NCBI GenBank assembly: GCA_963817035.1 | Contig: CAWFMM010000004.1 | Coordinates: forward strand, 2,170,001-2,234,000 | Source: AC-49 sp963817035 | GTDB lineage: Bacteria; Actinomycetota; Thermoleophilia; Solirubrobacterales; Solirubrobacteraceae | DNA length: 64,000 bases | Direction: 5' to 3' | Shown here: in pieces, positions 7,817 through 15,147 of the stretch | Numbering within the stretch: position 1 is the stretch's first letter | Layout of the letters: each line of letters begins with the position of its first letter | Translations under genes and position numbers: made by a program | The notes under the pieces: generated by a model | Told to the model about the DNA's origin: nothing | Seen by the model: the letters and a program-made list of their open reading frames with translations, nothing else | Database searches by the model: none

Positions 7817-8356
7817 GTGGATCTCGCGGAGGTCGTCGCCGCGCTGGATCGACTCGCGGCGGGCGAATTCGCCGGCGAGGCATACCGACACGTCGCGGCG
7901 GGTCGCCCCGCACTATCGGGGGAGGGCGCCCGCCTCGTGGGTGGACGCTGGAACCCTCCGGAGAGCTTCGCAGTCTTGTATCTCGCGCTCGACCGCGACA
8001 CCGTGGCGCGCGAACTCCACCGCCTCGCGGCCAGGCAAGGACTTGCGCCCGAGGACTTCATGCCGCGCGACTTGTTCACCTACGAGGTTCGCCTCCAGCA
8101 CGTCATCGACCTCCGCGAAGAACGCAGTGCGATGGCGGTCGGGCTCGCCGCGGGCCTGATGGCAAGCGACGATCCAACCGAGTGCCAACTCGTAGGACAG
8201 GCGGCGCACCACGCCGGATTCGAGGGACTGCTGGCGCCCAGCGCAACCGGTGCCGGCGATGTCCTCGCGGTCTTCCTGGACCGCACACTTCCCGACTCCA
8301 TCGTTCGAGACACATCGTGCAAGCGATGGATCGATCCGCCATCTGTGCCGTCGTAG
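7817..8356 (+). CDS. RES-family NAD+-degrading toxin
   Basis: 179 aa from GTG at 7817. RES proteins deplete NAD+ by phosphorolysis or hydrolysis. The name-giving residues are visible: Arg in YRHV and in GGRWNPP (42-48), Tyr55 in LYLALD, Glu66 in VARELHRLA, and Ser142 in LLAPSATG. Length is normal for the family. The upstream gene supplies the cognate antitoxin. The C-terminus is intact, so an active toxin is expected. Substrate assignment comes from characterised relatives such as MbcT. Confidence 0.85.
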   Translation: MDLAEVVAALDRLAAGEFAGEAYRHVAAGRPALSGEGARLVGGRWNPPESFAVLYLALDRDTVARELHRLAARQGLAPEDFMPRDLFTYEVRLQHVIDLREERSAMAVGLAAGLMASDDPTECQLVGQAAHHAGFEGLLAPSATGAGDVLAVFLDRTLPDSIVRDTSCKRWIDPPSVPS

Positions 8357-8420
8357 CCGGTGCACGCCCGAGCGCACCTCGACGCGCCGACGTAATGCAC
8401 GCCGACCTCCGGTACGAGCG

Positions 8421-8729
8421 TCAGCCTTCGCCGTCAGCAGCCAGCGACGGGCTGTAAAGGCGCTCGAACTCCTCGAGATCCTCGGCGGTCGCCGGCCGGC
8501 CGCCGTCACGCGCGTGGACGTCGGCCACGGTCATCCCGTCGGGCGCCGGCTCGATTTCGTCCAACACCCAGGCGACGAGCCGGTACAGAGCGTCCTCGGG
8601 CATCTCGAGGCGCTCGGCGATCTCACGCGGCGACAGACCCTCCGCGACAAGCGTGAGCATGCGCTGCTCGGGCTCGGTGAGCCTCGGGATCTCGGCGAGA
8701 GCCGACGGGAGCGAGCGCATGTCGAACAT
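8421..8729 (-). CDS. Small LuxR/sigma-4-type helix-turn-helix protein
   Basis: 102 aa from ATG at 8729, 14 bp downstream of the integrase stop and in the same direction. A helix-turn-helix of the GerE/sigma region 4 type is plain in LTEPEQRMLTLVAEGLSPREIAERLEM, followed by LYRLVAWVLDEIE. An acidic tail ends the protein. No receiver or ligand domain. Its position suggests an element-encoded regulator or an excision/transfer control protein co-transcribed with the recombinase. A much longer frame through this DNA is open only because of high GC and is not coding. Confidence 0.6.
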   Translation of the reverse strand: MFDMRSLPSALAEIPRLTEPEQRMLTLVAEGLSPREIAERLEMPEDALYRLVAWVLDEIEPAPDGMTVADVHARDGGRPATAEDLEEFERLYSPSLAADGEG

Positions 8730-8743
8730 CGCGTGCCTCAAGG

Positions 8744-10060
8744 CTACGCCGCCGTGACCGCGTCCGCATCCGCTGGTGCTTCGCCTGCGAATGCCTTGGT
8801 CAGACGCAGCGCATCGGTTCGCCGCGAGCGCGCGTGCAGGTAGCGCTCCGTGGTGGTGATCTTCGAGTGGCCCATGAAGTCCTTGACGGCGACCGGGTCG
8901 AACTCGCGGATGACCAGGCTGCCGAAGCTGTGGCGCAGGTCGTGGAAGCGCAGCGGGCGAAGCCCGGCTGCCTTCTGGGCGCGGTGGTAGCGCCGGCGCA
9001 TCGCGGACGGGTCGAGGTAGTCGCCCACGGCGCTGCAGAAGACGAGGTCGTCGCGATCGACGAACCGCTCGCGCTCGGCCAGGCGCGCGAGCACGGCGGC
9101 CGCCTGGTCGGCGAGCGGGACGGCGCGCCACTTCCGGGACTTGGGCGAGCTGAGGTGACCGGCCGACCAGCTCCTCTCGACGACGAGCTTCGCGTCGGTG
9201 AAGGAGACGTTGCGCCAGCGCAGAGCGAGCAGCTCGCCGAGGCGCAGGCCCGTGAACGCGGCGACCACGAACAGGGCGGCGTCCTGTTCGTCGGCTCGGG
9301 CGCGCTCGATGCGCTCTTCGTCGGTGACCGCGGGGCGGCGCGGGTCGCGATGCTCGCCGGCACTTGCAGCTCGTGCGAGCGCCATGACCTCCTCGGGCTC
9401 GTAGAAGTCGATCGGCTTGTCGTCGGGTTCGCGGCGCTTGTCGGTCGCGCGCACCGGGTTGGTGGTCACACCAGACGTCTCGTCGCGCATCGCGTACTCG
9501 AAGACCGAGGCCATGACCTGGCGGTGCTTGTTGATGGTCCGCGCCCCCATCGAGGGCACGGCGTCGAGGCGCGAGAGAAAGCGCGAGATCTCGCGGGCGG
9601 TGATCTCGGTCAACGGGCGGTCGCCGAAGGCGCGCATGATCCGTGCCGCCGGCTTGCGTCCGCGCTTGCGCGCGACGGCGTCTGCCGGCGCGAGGTAGGA
9701 GCGGTAATCCGCCAGCGTCGACGGCTTCACGCCTGCGATGTGCTCCTGGTGATCCAGCCACCGAGCAGCGGCCTCGGCGAACGTCGGCGTCGACGAGACG
9801 GGTTCTGCGCTGCGGACAGCCTCGTGCTCGTCGACAGCATCGGCCAGCGCGACGATCGCGGCGCGCTCGTCGAGAACACCGTCGGGAACGCGGCCGCGGC
9901 GGCGCTTCCACTCGCCGCGATCCTGAACCGCCCAGGCGGGGCCGAGCAGCCGCTTGATCTGACGTCCCGAGGCGTCGCGCCACTTGCCGTAGTACATCGG
10001 GCCGCGGTCGCGCTCGACCACGAAGACGGCGCCAGAACGAAGGCGAGTTGCGGTGCTCAT
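8744..10060 (-). CDS. int: Tyrosine recombinase / phage-type integrase
   Basis: 438 aa from ATG at 10060; an ATG at 10102 would add 14 residues but would run into the repeat array. An N-terminal arm-binding-type region (VVERDRGPMYYGKWRD) precedes a SAM-like core-binding domain (TFAEAAARWLDHQEH...TLADYRSYL). The catalytic domain holds Arg in FTGLRLGELLALRW, Lys in SSPKSRKWRAVPL, His-x-x-Arg in RFHDLRHSFGSL, His in MGHSKITTTERYLHA and Tyr in the same segment. All catalytic residues are present. It lies next to a tRNA-Gly 3' fragment, the typical target of this family, so it probably inserted the DNA to its left. Confidence 0.92.
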   Translation of the reverse strand: MSTATRLRSGAVFVVERDRGPMYYGKWRDASGRQIKRLLGPAWAVQDRGEWKRRRGRVPDGVLDERAAIVALADAVDEHEAVRSAEPVSSTPTFAEAAARWLDHQEHIAGVKPSTLADYRSYLAPADAVARKRGRKPAARIMRAFGDRPLTEITAREISRFLSRLDAVPSMGARTINKHRQVMASVFEYAMRDETSGVTTNPVRATDKRREPDDKPIDFYEPEEVMALARAASAGEHRDPRRPAVTDEERIERARADEQDAALFVVAAFTGLRLGELLALRWRNVSFTDAKLVVERSWSAGHLSSPKSRKWRAVPLADQAAAVLARLAERERFVDRDDLVFCSAVGDYLDPSAMRRRYHRAQKAAGLRPLRFHDLRHSFGSLVIREFDPVAVKDFMGHSKITTTERYLHARSRRTDALRLTKAFAGEAPADADAVTAA

Positions 10061-10092
10061 CGCCCACAACGATAGCTCCAGATCGGACGGCG

Positions 10093-10176
10093 CGGGTACC
10101 ATCCGGGTACCAAATCAACCTGATCCAACCTGATTTAGCCGTTCGAGCTTGAGCTATAGAGCCAGATCTAGAGCCA
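10093..10176. repeat. Three pairs of short direct repeats between integrase and attachment core
   Basis: CGGGTACCA at 10093 and 10104 (11 bp apart), CAACCTGAT at 10116 and 10126 (10 bp apart), and TAGAGCCA at 10157 and 10169 (12 bp apart). Helically phased pairs between an int start and its att core are typical of arm-type integrase or excisionase sites; function is inferred. Confidence 0.5.
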
Positions 10177-10197
10177 AATCACTCATAACCCGAATAT

Positions 10198-10239
10198 TTC
10201 CCAAGCCGAAGGTCGCGGGTTCGAGCCCCGTCGTCCGCT
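10198..10239 (+). other. Attachment site: 3' half of tRNA-Gly(CCC)
   Basis: From the anticodon loop onward the sequence fits a tRNA exactly: loop TTCCCAA, stem strand GCCGA, variable AGGTC, T stem GCGGG/CCCGT around TTCGAGC, acceptor strand CGTCCGC and discriminator T. The preceding bases cannot pair with GCCGA and no D arm exists, so this is a fragment, not a gene. It is best read as the displaced 3' end left when an element entered tRNA-Gly. The intact copy should lie left of the window. Confidence 0.75.
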
Positions 10240-10343
10240 TTGATGAAGGCCCTGCAAATGGCCGTGTTCTGGATCTGGGGCACACAGAGCGCGGGACCGC
10301 CTTCTGGGCCACAGGCGGGCCGAACGACGGTCGAGGACCGTTC

Positions 10344-10370
10344 CCCCGAGCCGGCCAGCGAGGCTCGGGG
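10344..10370 (-). terminator. GC-rich hairpin terminator
   Basis: Perfect 9-bp arms CCCCGAGCC (10344-10352) and GGCTCGGGG (10362-10370) with a 9-nt loop, 35 bp past the stop of the 10405-10785 gene. No T tract. Confidence 0.45.
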
Positions 10371-10404
10371 CTCGTCTCCCTAGCGGGGGAGAGCGCGAAC
10401 GGTG

Positions 10405-10785
10405 CTACCGCACTGGCGCCCTGGCGATGGGGCTGTTGGTACGGCCGAAGAGGCTGACGTCGGCTTCGTAGGGTGGGGTGAATCGCGCGGGGTAACGCAC
10501 CTTGAGGTGCGTCGCGCCGCCCTTGCTATGAAGCGGGACGCTGCCGGCGGTGATCGCGGGGACGACGTTGCTGAGGCTGCGCGCGCTGACGAGGATCATC
10601 ACGCGGCCGCACGCTGCCGACGATGTGCCGTGGATCGTCCAGTTGACCGTGATGTTGGAACCCGAGATATGGGCCGACGTGATCGCGGGTGTAGCGATCT
10701 TGCAGGCCGTTGACGCCGCGCCGACCTGCGATGGCACGGCGACCGGCGCCAACACGGCTAGCACGGGGATGAGGCGCCGACACAT
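10405..10785 (-). CDS. Small secreted protein of unknown function
   Basis: 126 aa from ATG at 10785. Signal peptide RRLIPVLAVLAPVAVPSQVGA is followed by a mature chain rich in beta-prone and Thr/Ser residues (ITSAHISGSNITVNWTIHG). Two Cys (TACKIA, AACGRV) could form one disulphide. The pattern suggests a single Ig- or fibronectin-like beta domain, but I cannot name a family. It is the first gene on the chromosomal side of the attachment site. The 270 bp upstream to 11055 shows no convincing gene. Confidence 0.6.
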   Translation of the reverse strand: MCRRLIPVLAVLAPVAVPSQVGAASTACKIATPAITSAHISGSNITVNWTIHGTSSAACGRVMILVSARSLSNVVPAITAGSVPLHSKGGATHLKVRYPARFTPPYEADVSLFGRTNSPIARAPVR

Positions 10786-11054
10786 ACCGGAGTCGTCGGC
10801 CCGGGCGGCCCCGGCTTGAGGTGCCCGCCGAGCTTCGTGACCCTGGGCCAGTGTCAGTCCGACGGACGGCGGTCACGATCCGCCTTCCCGCGCAGTTATG
10901 CACGATCAGGTATTCGACGCCCGTCCAGACGAGTACGACCCGCGTCCCGCGCATTGGTCGGCGATCTCCCCATCGGACGCGTCGCCGGAGACTCGGGCTG
11001 GCCGGTCGGTCGGTCGAGCGACGCCCGAGATCCCGGGCAGGTGTCGCTCGTCGC

Positions 11055-12203
11055 TCAGGCTCGGGTCACGGTCGAAAAAAACGCCCGATCGGCATCGAGG
11101 ATCTCTCGCCGCGGGCCGGTGAGCTCAACCTCCGTGTTCAGTCGGATGTCGTCCGAGCTGCTGCCGATCGATACCGACACCGTCCCGGGCTCGACGGCGA
11201 ACGTTCCGTCGACGCCGGTGTGCGCCAGAAGCGCGGCCGGCATCTCGACCTGCAGCCGCGCGCTCTCGCCCGCACCGAGCTCAACGCGCGCGAAACCGAC
11301 CAGTTCCTGGGCGGGCCGCGTGATGCCCGAGACGGCCTGATGAGCGTAGACCTGGACGACCTCGGCACCCGCGACGGCGCCGGTGTTGGTGACCGTGAAC
11401 CCCAGGGCAATGGATCCAGCCGTACCGACCTCGACCGCAGCCAACTCGAGGGTGTCGTAGGCGAACGTCGTGTAGCTGAGTCCGTGCCCAAACGGGAACA
11501 GCGGCGTTGCGGGCATGTCGGTGTAGCCGCGGTGGACATCCGCGGGCGTCCGGCGGTAGCCACTTCCGGTGCGCTGGTAGTGGTAGATCGGAACCTGGCC
11601 CGAATGACGCGGGACGGTCACCGGCAGCTTTCCCCCCGGGTTGATCTCACCGAACAGCGCCTCGGCGAGCGCACGGCCGGCGGACTGCCCGCCGAAGTAG
11701 CCGGTCACGATCGCGGCGAGGTTGTCGGCCGCCGCGCCGATCGCGAGCGGGCGTCCCTGATAGAGCACGGCGACAACCGGCTTGCCAAGACCGGCCACCG
11801 CGTGCACGAGCTCGGCCTGTGCCCGCGGCAGGCCGATGTCGGCCCTATCGCTGCCCTCGCCCTCGGTGAAGCCCTCGGCGAACCACCCGCTCGCGCCCCC
11901 GATCGCCACGACGACGACGTCGGCCTCGCGGGCGTGCGCGGCCGCTGACTCGACGCCACCGGGAATCGGCTCGATGAGATCGCTGCCGCGCTCATGGCAC
12001 ACATCGACATCGGGAGCGAGCCGACGGATCTCCTCGAGCAACGTGGCAACCGGATAGTTGGCGCGGACGTACGGCTCGCTGCCCATCATGATCGCCGGAC
12101 CAAGCTCGGCGAACATCTCCTGCATCCCCTCGGGGGTGAACACGTCACCCGCATCGTCGAGGCCGGCCATCGCGCCGCCACCGCCGGCCATCGCGCCGAG
12201 CAT
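11055..12203 (-). CDS. GH3 beta-glucosidase, C-terminal part (frameshifted from 12086-13474)
   Basis: 382 aa frame beginning at an internal ATG. It carries the GH3 C-terminal alpha/beta sandwich (VDVCHERGSDL, ADVVVVAIGGASGWFAEGFTEGEGSDRADIGLP, KPVVAVLYQGRPLAIG, GGKLPVTVPRHSGQVP) and the fibronectin-III-like tail (FPFGHGLSYTTFAYD...VTNTGAVAGAEVVQVYA). The N-terminal catalytic barrel lies in another frame just upstream, and the two match one contiguous GH3 protein broken at about 12205-12225. It therefore probably has no independent start. Either a sequencing indel or a recent pseudogene. Confidence 0.75.
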   Translation of the reverse strand: MLGAMAGGGGAMAGLDDAGDVFTPEGMQEMFAELGPAIMMGSEPYVRANYPVATLLEEIRRLAPDVDVCHERGSDLIEPIPGGVESAAAHAREADVVVVAIGGASGWFAEGFTEGEGSDRADIGLPRAQAELVHAVAGLGKPVVAVLYQGRPLAIGAAADNLAAIVTGYFGGQSAGRALAEALFGEINPGGKLPVTVPRHSGQVPIYHYQRTGSGYRRTPADVHRGYTDMPATPLFPFGHGLSYTTFAYDTLELAAVEVGTAGSIALGFTVTNTGAVAGAEVVQVYAHQAVSGITRPAQELVGFARVELGAGESARLQVEMPAALLAHTGVDGTFAVEPGTVSVSIGSSSDDIRLNTEVELTGPRREILDADRAFFSTVTRA

Positions 12204-13474
12204 CGCGGCGCTGCCGGATGGGTATATGCAGGGAAGCCGACCATCGAGCTGTCGGCATGGGGGCCGATGACCGCGATCCGCGCCACCGACCGCGACAGCG
12301 GCAGCGCGTCATCGTCGTTCTTCAGCAGCGTGATCGACTGGCGTGCAAGCTCGAGCGACAACTCATGACCCTGTGCCGCGAGGGTGCGCAACGCCGCGGC
12401 GCCCTCAGGGACGTACGGGTCGTCGAACAGGCCGAGGTCGTACTTGGCGGTGAGGACACGCAGCACCGCTGCGTCGACCGCCTCCTGCGTCACGAGCCCG
12501 CGATCCGTGGCGCTCTGCAGGTGCGGCCCGTAGCCGAACACCGTCGGGAGCTCGATGTCGATGCCGGCGTTGAGCGCGAGCGCTCCGGCCTCCTCAGGGC
12601 TCGCCGCCACGAGCATCCGATCCACGAGCGTCGTGATCGTCGCGTAGTCCGAGACGACGACTCCCTCGAAACCGAGACGGTCACGCAGCAGACCGGTCAG
12701 CAGCCCGCGATCCACACCCGACGGGACCCCGTCGATCTCGGAGTAGGTGTTCATCACCGATCGCAGTCCCGCCTCGCGGATCGCCGCGGCGAACGGTCGG
12801 GCGAAGACGTCGTACAGCTCGCGGGTCCCGACCTGCACCGCGGCCATGTTCTGGCCCCCCTCCCTCACGCCGTAGCCCAGGAAATGCTTAGCGGTGGCGA
12901 TGACTCCGGTGGTGAGATCGGCCCCCTGGAGCCCGCGGGTGAAGGCGACGCCGAGGACGGCGATGGGATACGGATCCTCTCCGAACGTCTCATGCACGCG
13001 CCCCCACCGCGCGTCGCGAGCGACGTCGAGCACGGGAGACAGCGCCTGGTGCAGACCGACCGACCGCATCTGGCGGGCCGTCAGCGCGCTGAGATCCTCG
13101 ACCAACGCCGGGTTCCATGTCGCGGCGAGTCCGATCGGCGTCGGAAAGTTCGTGAAGCCCGGTGCCACCACACCGTTGGACGCCTCGTTGTGGCAGATCG
13201 CCGGAATGCCGAGTCGGGTCTCCTCGACCAGGAACCGCTGGATCGAATTCGTCATCTTCGCGAGCTCAGGCGGTGCCTTGGCGCCGAACATCCCCGGAGC
13301 CGAGATGTGGCCGATGCCCTCGACGAGCAGCAGCGCCAGCCGCGCCGGATCCAGTCCGCCGGCGCCGATCAGGCTCAGGTGCATGACCCCACTCAGCTGA
13401 GAGATCTTCTCCTCGCGAGTCATCTGTCGCAGAAGGGCCTCAGCGCGACTACGACTCGATGATTCGGACATCAT
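12086..13474 (-). CDS. GH3 beta-glucosidase, N-terminal catalytic part (frameshifted)
   Basis: ATG at 13474 or 13471, with AGGGAG just upstream. The barrel domain is complete: KISQLSGVMHLSL, GIPAICHNEASNGV, FPTPIGLAATWNP, SPVLDVARDARWGRVHETFGEDP, the substrate-binding KHFLGYG, and the nucleophile Asp in GVVVSDYATI. The linker LLKNDDDALPLSRSVARIAVIGPHADSSMVGFPAYTHP begins the second domain. After that the frame runs into an Arg/Cys-rich nonsense tail of about 40 residues, while the correct continuation is one base out of phase. The enzyme would release terminal beta-linked glucose or xylose; no signal peptide, so intracellular. Confidence 0.8.
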   Translation of the reverse strand: MMSESSSRSRAEALLRQMTREEKISQLSGVMHLSLIGAGGLDPARLALLLVEGIGHISAPGMFGAKAPPELAKMTNSIQRFLVEETRLGIPAICHNEASNGVVAPGFTNFPTPIGLAATWNPALVEDLSALTARQMRSVGLHQALSPVLDVARDARWGRVHETFGEDPYPIAVLGVAFTRGLQGADLTTGVIATAKHFLGYGVREGGQNMAAVQVGTRELYDVFARPFAAAIREAGLRSVMNTYSEIDGVPSGVDRGLLTGLLRDRLGFEGVVVSDYATITTLVDRMLVAASPEEAGALALNAGIDIELPTVFGYGPHLQSATDRGLVTQEAVDAAVLRVLTAKYDLGLFDDPYVPEGAAALRTLAAQGHELSLELARQSITLLKNDDDALPLSRSVARIAVIGPHADSSMVGFPAYTHPAAPRCSARWPAVAARWPASTMRVTCSPPRGCRRCSPSLVRRS

Positions 13475-13607
13475 GTCTCCCTTTCGATTCAGGCCCCCGG
13501 ACAGACCACGTCAGAGGTTCGTGGCGTCGCGCTGACGCCAGACCGCGCACGGCGCCGAGACCTAGCGACCACGGCCCAGACACCGGCTGACCGCTAGATT
13601 CGGGGGC

Positions 13608-14279
13608 GTGGCCTGGTTTCGCAAAGCCCCGTTCGAGGACGGCATCCGCACGACCGCGACGATCGAGCGCATCGTGGTGACCGACTTCAGCCACGACCAC
13701 AGCAGCGGCGTGCACCAGCCGGAGGTCTACCTGACCTTTCAGTTCACCGACGAGCACGGCGCGGTCGTCCGCCACGAGCGCCGGCTCGCGGTCGCGCACG
13801 TCATGCCCCCGGGCTCACGGGTCGACGTCGCGTACCTGCCCGGCGATCTCGACACGATCGACTTCGACCGCCACACGATCCAACCGCCCGACCCCGCAGT
13901 GCCGCGCGGCTGGGGCGCCGGGATCTACGAGGTCGAGGATCTCGGCTCGCATCGGTCGGGCACGGCCCAGGAGCGCGAATCGATCGACAAGCAGCGCGAG
14001 CTGTTTCGCACCGGGCGCCGCGCGCAGGCCGAGGTGCTGGGCATGCGCGACGGCGACTGGCGCGTCGGGCGGCGCAACGAGGGTCAGATGATGTTCACGC
14101 TGCAGATCGACGGCACCGAGGTCGAGGCATCCGCGTGCGTCTCCTACTACCCGGAGCCCGGCGACACGATCGAGGTCGCGATCAGCGTCGACGGGACCGG
14201 CATCGCGTTCGACACCGACGAGCGCTACAGCGGCGGGCCGGGCCAGGGGCTCGTGTTCACGACGCCCAAAGTCGCATAA
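13608..14279 (+). CDS. Soluble protein with two DUF3592-like beta halves
   Basis: 223 aa from GTG at 13608. Two related halves are visible: residues 10-85 (GIRTTATIERIVVTDF...VYLTFQFTDEHG...PPGSRVDVAYLPGDLDTIDFD) and 130-215 (GRRAQAEVLGMRDG...MMFTLQIDGTEVEA...EPGDTIEVAISVDGTGIAFD). Each half reads as strand - variable linker - strand - G(S/D)x(V/I)(D/E)V, as in DUF3592-type domains, but without the usual membrane helices. Function unknown. It is divergent from the GH3 gene across 133 bp and convergent with the GAP gene, leaving only 4 bp. Confidence 0.62.
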   Translation: MAWFRKAPFEDGIRTTATIERIVVTDFSHDHSSGVHQPEVYLTFQFTDEHGAVVRHERRLAVAHVMPPGSRVDVAYLPGDLDTIDFDRHTIQPPDPAVPRGWGAGIYEVEDLGSHRSGTAQERESIDKQRELFRTGRRAQAEVLGMRDGDWRVGRRNEGQMMFTLQIDGTEVEASACVSYYPEPGDTIEVAISVDGTGIAFDTDERYSGGPGQGLVFTTPKVA

Positions 14280-14283
14280 CGAC

Positions 14284-14946
14284 TCAGAAGGCCAGCTGCA
14301 CAGCGCCGCGCAGCGCCACGTAGACGCCGGCGAGCCCGAGCGCGCGGACGGAGAAGCGGTAGGCGTTGCGGTCCAGCCACGCGTTGACCCGCAGCGTCAT
14401 CGTCGCGGTCCGCGCCGGAGCGATGAGATAGCCCGCGAGCGGGATCTCGATCGTCGTGAACATGATCACGAAGAACCCGAACAGCAGCGCGATCGTCACC
14501 CCGACGCTCTTGTCGAGCTCGGCGATCATCTCCATGCCGACGATCGGCAGCACGCCAGGAGCGATGTTGAACAGCACGCCGGCGGCGAACGCCAGCGGCG
14601 CGCCGCGGTCGAGCATCCGCTCGATCCGCCCGCCGTGCTCCTTTGGTGCCTTCGGCGCCCGATGCGTGCGACGGTGCTCGAGCGCCACCGCCACCACCAC
14701 CGCCAGGCAGCCGACCACGACCTGAACCGCGGGGCCGAACCAGTACTTCGACGCGCCGGCCGTCAGCCCGGTTCCCCGCAGGACGTAGACGAAGACGATC
14801 CCGACGGCCATCGTCGTCAGCAGCCCGCCGGCGAGGAAGCTCGCCATCAGCCGCCCTGGATGCTCGGCGCGCAGCGCGATCAGCACCACGGCGATGAGCC
14901 CCGGCCAGAACGCCGACGCGATGGCAACGAGAAACAGAGCCTGCAT
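14284..14946 (-). CDS. GAP (Sap/sulfolipid-1-addressing) family membrane protein
   Basis: About 220 aa from ATG at 14946; a start at 14964 is also possible. Six hydrophobic segments are visible, including LFLVAIASAFWPGLIAVVLI, LMASFLAGGLLTTMAVGIVF and LLFGFFVIMFTTIEIPLAGYL, with a basic loop (HRRTHRAPKAPKEHGG) in the middle. The layout matches the GAP/SfLAP family, first described for mycobacterial export of surface glycolipids. A role in moving a cell-envelope lipid or glycan is plausible; the actual substrate is unknown. Confidence 0.65.
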   Translation of the reverse strand: MQALFLVAIASAFWPGLIAVVLIALRAEHPGRLMASFLAGGLLTTMAVGIVFVYVLRGTGLTAGASKYWFGPAVQVVVGCLAVVVAVALEHRRTHRAPKAPKEHGGRIERMLDRGAPLAFAAGVLFNIAPGVLPIVGMEMIAELDKSVGVTIALLFGFFVIMFTTIEIPLAGYLIAPARTATMTLRVNAWLDRNAYRFSVRALGLAGVYVALRGAVQLAF

Positions 14947-14972
14947 CGACTGCCACCCCACCACACCGGCGT

Positions 14973-15146
14973 TTGGAACGCAGCGTCGCCACGCAGCGGC
15001 TGTTCGGGATCACGCGGATCACCGACCTCGTCTCGCGGTCCCCGAAACGGACGCTGCACGACGAGCAGCTCGTCGGCGTCGCGCGCGTCAACTCGCTGGT
15101 CTGCTTCCTCGAAGACGCCGCCGGCGCGACCGGGCTGCGGTCCTGA
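14973..15146 (+). CDS. Possible small ORF, 57 aa
   Basis: TTG at 14973 to TGA at 15144-15146. Nearly every codon ends in G or C (about 54 of 57), the signature of coding DNA in this genome, and the product (RLFGITRITDLVSRSP...RVNSLVCFLEDAAG) looks protein-like. No ribosome-binding site is evident and no family is recognised. It may be the 3' remnant of a larger gene, since it sits in a gap between two minus-strand genes. Confidence 0.3.
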   Translation: MERSVATQRLFGITRITDLVSRSPKRTLHDEQLVGVARVNSLVCFLEDAAGATGLRS

Positions 15147-15147
15147 C

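Noticed and set aside
8421..10118. 565-codon minus-strand frame through the integrase region
   Set aside because: Out of frame with all recombinase motifs; only the final 102 codons (HTH protein) are credible.
10198..10239. Complete tRNA-Gly gene
   Set aside because: Only the 3' half from the anticodon loop is present; the preceding bases cannot form the anticodon stem, D arm or acceptor 5' strand.
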